A stretch of DNA of 64,000 nt. Source: Parus major. Lineage: Eukaryota > Chordata > Aves > Passeriformes > Paridae. The notes under the pieces are model-generated. The model searched no databases and was not told the origin of the DNA. It saw only the letters and a list, made by a program, of their open reading frames with translations. Of this stretch, positions 59,829 through 64,000 are shown one piece after another; position 1 is the stretch's first letter, and every line of letters begins with the position of its first letter. The position numbers and the translations under genes are program-made. The stretch covers positions 6,495,220 to 6,559,219 of the forward strand of contig NC_031791.1 of assembly GCF_001522545.3 (NCBI RefSeq). Reading direction: 5' to 3'.

Positions 59829-61352
59829 GTAGGACCCAGGAGGGCCACACCAGTTTATAGCAGTTGAACATCTGACCTCAATTCCCTTTTGGCACTCAGA
59901 GTGATTTTGGAAATAATTCTCGGCACATGTCTGCACTGCAGATCCCCAGCTACCTCCAGCTCGGCACTGGATCTAGATTCCTTCTGGCAGCTGAGCTTGT
60001 TTTGATCAAGGTCCTGCTCCACCTGAGGGCTCTGAGCCAGCATTGCCAAAGTTCAGCCCTCTCATGTTAGAGCATCCATGTCCCCATCAGATGCACATGG
60101 AGGTGCTGTGCCTGTGGCAGGATGAATCCTTAGTTACACCACAACAGGAGCTGTCCCTCAACCATTCTTGTGGTATTAATCCACACACTCCCTCCAAGGG
60201 TTTCTTCTTTGTTTACAGACTAAAGAAACACAAATTCTTGCATTACTGAGAATTTCTGCTCAGCTCTGGGTCAAATTTTAAGAATCCTATGTTTTTCTTT
60301 CCAAGTAACAAATGTTTGTTTTGCTGAAGAAAAGGGGAGTGAACCTGTTCCACTCAAGTGGGTATAAATTTGGAGTAATTCCACTGAATCCCAAAGGCCA
60401 GGAGTAGGGAAAATCCAGCATGAAGAGTGTATCTTGTCCATTTCCATGAGCCTATGAAATTCACATTTATCATTGCTTCTTTTACCCCCCTCATTGCTTT
60501 TGTTCTTTTCCCACCCTTGCCCAGTCTCCCTGCTAGAAGGAATGTCATGACCACGATGTCAGAGCAGTTATTATTGGATATTTGGGTGTTTTAGTAAATG
60601 ATGTTCTCCAGATGCTAAAGATCTAAGAAGGCTTCAAATGCTTGCCTCTGCTCTCATTCACACAACTATGAATTCCTAGTCACTCCACTTCCTTCACCAG
60701 ATTCATGCCAGATGCAAGCAGAGGAACCAGATGAGAATCCAGCCTGGAGCTACTAAAAGCAAACTGGCCAATGGCATTTCTTAGGGGAAGACTCTTCCAG
60801 TGATTAATGATAGACAAACAAAAAATAGAGGGGCCTTGGGACACATTTCTCAAAGTCACTGCAATTTTCACTTAATCAACTGTAAAGTTTTTAGCCCAAA
60901 ACAAGACAAAATATTATTTACTGTGTTCAGCTTCCCCAGTTTGTTTTTCTCTTTAAGAAGCAGCCTTACTGGGAATATGAATGGAAAGATCCTTTTCACA
61001 ACTTGGGTATGACTTTGCCTGAACTAAGTCACTTGGGTTTAATTCAACATGAGTCAGGAGAAAAGAATGGTTCCCACAGCCCCAGATCAGAAATTTAAGG
61101 ATTCAGGATGTCCTTTAATACAACTGCTGCTGCTCTTGGGGGTTCCAGAAGTGTAGGGAGAGTCAGAGGGGCTTTTCTAAACCAGGATCAGGTGTGGCTT
61201 TGAGATCCACCTGATAACGTGAGAGTTTCTGTTGTTGTGTACAGTGAGATGCAACTGCATTTTACTTCAGTTTCAGTGGGCCATTGTAACCCTGGTGGGA
61301 GTTTGGGGTCGGATGAGCATCGATGGGAAAAAGTCTTGCAGGAAAGGCCTTG

Positions 61353-61805
61353 TGTGAGAAACGATGTTCACTTTTAAAGTTTCAAAGGTTTATTAAACCT
61401 TAACAAAATACAGCAAAAGACTGAATAAGGAAAAATTACAGTGCTGGGAGCGTGAGACTAAACTGCCATGTGCTAACTCACAAAATGGTTGCTCCACCTT
61501 TTATACCTTCTGTGTTGCATCAGGTAACCCTAGTCCCTCCCAGAGTCTGTCAGTTCTTCACCATCCCTTGGTGGAGACTGCTTTCTTGCAATGTGGCTGG
61601 TCAGGTGTTGGATGCTGTGCTCTCCAGTAACAGGCCTGCCTTCCCCCAGATGCCCTATCAAGGCCATCCAGTGACAACAATACAAGGAGGAGGGGAAAGA
61701 GGACTATGGGGAGAACATATCACAGTAACATAGTTATACATCAATAAAACTTCTCTTAACGTACACATAATATTCATCCCTTAATTGTGAGAGCCAACCA
61801 TCACA
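61353..61805 (-). mobile_element. Solo LTR of an endogenous retrovirus
   Basis: The 453-bp element has inverted termini TGTGA...TCACA. On the minus strand it shows, in order, a U3-like region, a TATA box (TATAAAA, 61505-61499) and a poly(A) signal AATAAA (61394-61389), then a short U5 ending CTCACA. No internal gag/pol/env sequence or second LTR is next to it, so it is a solo LTR left by recombination. No clear target-site duplication is visible (CCTTG left, TTACC right), which suggests age or a boundary off by a few bases. Confidence 0.75.
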
Positions 61806-61957
61806 TTACCCATCTGTAACACTTGTGATCTTCCCAAAGGAGAGCTGAGAAGCAGATTTCCATGAAGAATGTTTGTCTTTGCACACTCTCCCAGGTTCTC
61901 ACAATTGAGAAATGCTTGCCCAATGCTCTCAGGCACATGGTGGTGTTGTTGCAGTTG

Positions 61958-62015
61958 TTCTGTGCAGGGCCAGGACTTAGATCCATCCAACTCAGGACGT
62001 TCTATGATTCCATGA
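61958..62015 (+). repeat. CR1 LINE 3' tail
   Basis: GTGCAGGGCCAGGACTTAGA, CCAACTCAGGACG and TTCTATGATTCCATGA are the terminal segment of the CR1 subfamily seen at 20.7 kb, in plus orientation. Confidence 0.7.
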
Positions 62016-63150
62016 ACTGCAAGACTGCTCGCACATTTGTCATGACTAACTTAGGTTTGACACACAGTTCAGTCTTCTGTTTATGTCACTTCTGAAGTGA
62101 ATTATAGATCCTTGTGTTGATCCAAATTTACGGACAAAGTTATTTGATTCTTCAAATAGTTTTTTAGATCCTGTTTATAAATTCTTGAGTACTTTAGATC
62201 AGATGTGTCAGCAGGAACCAGGACACCTTTCCTTTTTCTGGTAGTGCAAAGCAGCCATAAACCCAGTTTAGCTGGCCAGTTAAAGTGGATTTACTGGTGC
62301 TTTGGACTTGAAGCTGCCCAGAGAGGCAGAATGTATCAGTGAATACTTGTCTGCATGTGGTACTTTTCAGATGGATCCTTACAAAAATGCATACTTTCCT
62401 CAGAAAGAGGTTTTTGACACTGTATGGTCTCTTCATTCCATAAACACAGCTCATTTTATTGAAAACAGCTGCATTTGCACCAGTATCACAGAGATGATGG
62501 TCTGTGCTGGTCTTGTCCTGACAATTACAAGTGTCAAAGAGGATCATTAAAAGACTGTTTCATTGGAAGGTATAGATTAGATGTGGGAAACCCCCTGCAT
62601 TTTAGACCCACATTCAGTCTCTTATATCAGAGTGTCTGGGCATGTTAAAATCTTTTTCACATGGCTTAGTGTTTCCTGGTGGACAGCCCCAGTGCAGCTG
62701 TTGGGCTCATTAGCTCTCAGACATGGAGAATATTTGTGCTGGGAACAGTGCTTATAACCTTCAGAGGCAGGCCAGAGACAAGAGATTCCAAGACACAGTT
62801 TGTACTGGAGTGATAACTCTACTCCCAGATATCCCACTGCAACAGCTCCTAACCATTTACTGGGATTACCAAGACAGCAAGGAATGCAAAGGAGCAAGTG
62901 TATTCTAGACTTTGTAGGCCAATCTTGCTTTTGCTAAGAGTAAAGAAAGAGTTACTTCTTTGAAGTGACAGATCTGTGGTGTTTCCTGGCCAAGGCAAGA
63001 TAAAAGAGTTCCCATTCCTCTTTAATGAGGAGGAAGTTTGTGCAGAGAGAGAGTGAGGATGAACTGTTTCTAGTGCAGTCTTTTATGGAAAAAGTTTAGG
63101 GAAGGTCCATGTGTGGGTTTCTAAAATGTTTAAATGCTGCAGGGTTTCAG

Positions 63151-63292
63151 AGAATCATAGAATGTCCCAACTTGGAAGGGACCCCAGGGATCATTGAGTC
63201 CAACACCTGACCCCGCACAGCTGCCCCAACAATCCCACCCTGTGCCTGAGAGCATTGTCCAAACACTCCTGGACCTCTGGCAGCCTCATGTC
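63151..63292 (-). repeat. CR1 LINE 3' fragment
   Basis: AGAATCATAGAATGTCCCAA, CCAACAATCCCACCCTGTGC and AACACTCCTGGACCTCTGGC match the same subfamily as the copy at 51.9 kb. Confidence 0.85.
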
Positions 63293-64000
63293 AGCAGCAA
63301 TAGCAGGGGAAAGGAAACCTTGTTAGGGGTTGAGTTTGGTCCCAGGAGGGAGGTGGAATAATTTTTACTCTCTCAGGCAAAAAGAGGGATCCAGCCTGAT
63401 CACAAGGAAAGAATGTCTCTGATGTCCCCTTCCCAAGTGCTATGATCCCACACAAAGAGAGGGAGGGTGAACAAAGCCAGAGCACAGCTCAGGCACCCCA
63501 TCGAGGGCACTGGGGGTTCCAGACCAAGAGAGCAGCCCCAAGTTTGTTCACATCCTTCAGGGATACCCAGACTCTGCAGTGAAAATCAGAGCACTTTGTT
63601 TTCAGAGTGGCCATTCCGAGCTTGTGCTCTGCTGTGGCTGTTGTTCTGCATGACAAACACAAAGCCCACAGTAAGTGAAATTACATGTTGGGCTTGTTTT
63701 TTAAAGCATTAATGTTTATGGGAAACTAGAAACTCATACCAGTTTGGGCTAAATCTGAACAACAGAGAAAATAAATCAGACTGGGCTTGGTGCACATACT
63801 TTTCTATGAAGAAAGTTGTCTACAGTACATATTACACTCCAGAATAAATCTAAGATAAACAACGTTGAACTTTTAATCTTCTCAGTCCTTCTTCCTGTGA
63901 AAAGAAACCTTTTCAAGAGAGAACCAGCCCACCATCTATTCACTCCTCCTTGTTTAACTCCTGTGAAGATCAGTGCAGACCTCATGGAGGACAGAATGCT

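Larger units (their letters stand above)
55981..61352. other. Intergenic region upstream of the CCN-like gene
   Basis: AT-rich DNA with a CR1 remnant at 57.64 kb and no recognised gene. Three short plus-strand segments at 59.37-59.83 kb are flanked by good splice-site matches (see separate entry). The frame near 57.0 kb with a signal-peptide-like stretch has no ATG. Confidence 0.6.
61806..64000. other. Intergenic region at the right end
   Basis: AT-rich sequence with CR1 pieces at 61.96 and 63.15 kb. No coding exon recognised. The opioid receptor gene OPRD1, which neighbours EPB41 in human, is not present up to the window edge. Confidence 0.6.

Noticed and set aside
61806..64000. Search for OPRD1 or another GPCR expected near EPB41
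   Set aside because: No seven-transmembrane motifs (DRY, NPxxY contexts) were seen in any frame here; the gene, if syntenic, lies outside the window.
1..64000. tRNA, rRNA, CRISPR-like or bacterial insertion features
   Set aside because: No cloverleaf, regularly spaced direct-repeat array or bacterial gene organisation was seen; the interspersed repeats are CR1 LINEs and one LTR.

Overview
The window is vertebrate nuclear DNA, almost certainly from a bird. Protein-coding exons are sparse and separated by long introns. CR1-type LINE 3' fragments are scattered on both strands throughout, and there is one solo endogenous-retrovirus LTR. There is no bacterial-style gene packing. The coding content points to the avian equivalent of the human 1p35 EPB41 neighbourhood, which lies on a microchromosome in chicken (inference from gene content only).

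Region 1-45.3 kb is the 5' part of EPB41 (erythrocyte protein 4.1, 4.1R) on the minus strand. Two coding exons are clear. One carries the upstream start AUG1 (3375-3819). The other carries the second start, AUG2, and the beginning of the FERM domain (597-815). The rest of the FERM, spectrin-actin-binding and C-terminal exons lie beyond base 1. Upstream there are two CpG-rich promoter/first-exon candidates on the same strand, at about 26.6-26.85 kb and 45.2-45.3 kb. A weaker alternative first exon lies at about 36.3 kb, and a further CpG-rich stretch lies at 43.6-44.2 kb. The AUG1 exon has an internal second acceptor exactly 17 nt in. This matches the alternative exon 2'/2 arrangement known for mammalian EPB41.

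Region 45.2-46.7 kb holds a compact CpG promoter with two perfect CRE palindromes. It appears to fire in both directions: EPB41 leftwards and a short unidentified plus-strand transcript rightwards. That transcript would end tail-to-tail with the next gene.

Region 46.65-55.95 kb is a complete five-exon matricellular growth-regulator gene of the CCN family on the minus strand: signal peptide, IGFBP, VWC, TSP1 and cystine-knot CT modules, 349 codons, all 38 cysteines. It is most like CCN2/CTGF, but as far as I know it sits where the human 1p35 locus has no CCN gene. It is the strongest candidate here for a little-described gene.

Region 56-64 kb is intergenic. It is AT-rich with CR1 fragments, a solo LTR at 61.35-61.8 kb and a few exon-like segments on the plus strand near 59.4-59.8 kb that I cannot identify. 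A (CA)n-rich tract with a 201-base N gap and a 54-bp tandem duplication lies beside the 26.6 kb EPB41 promoter.
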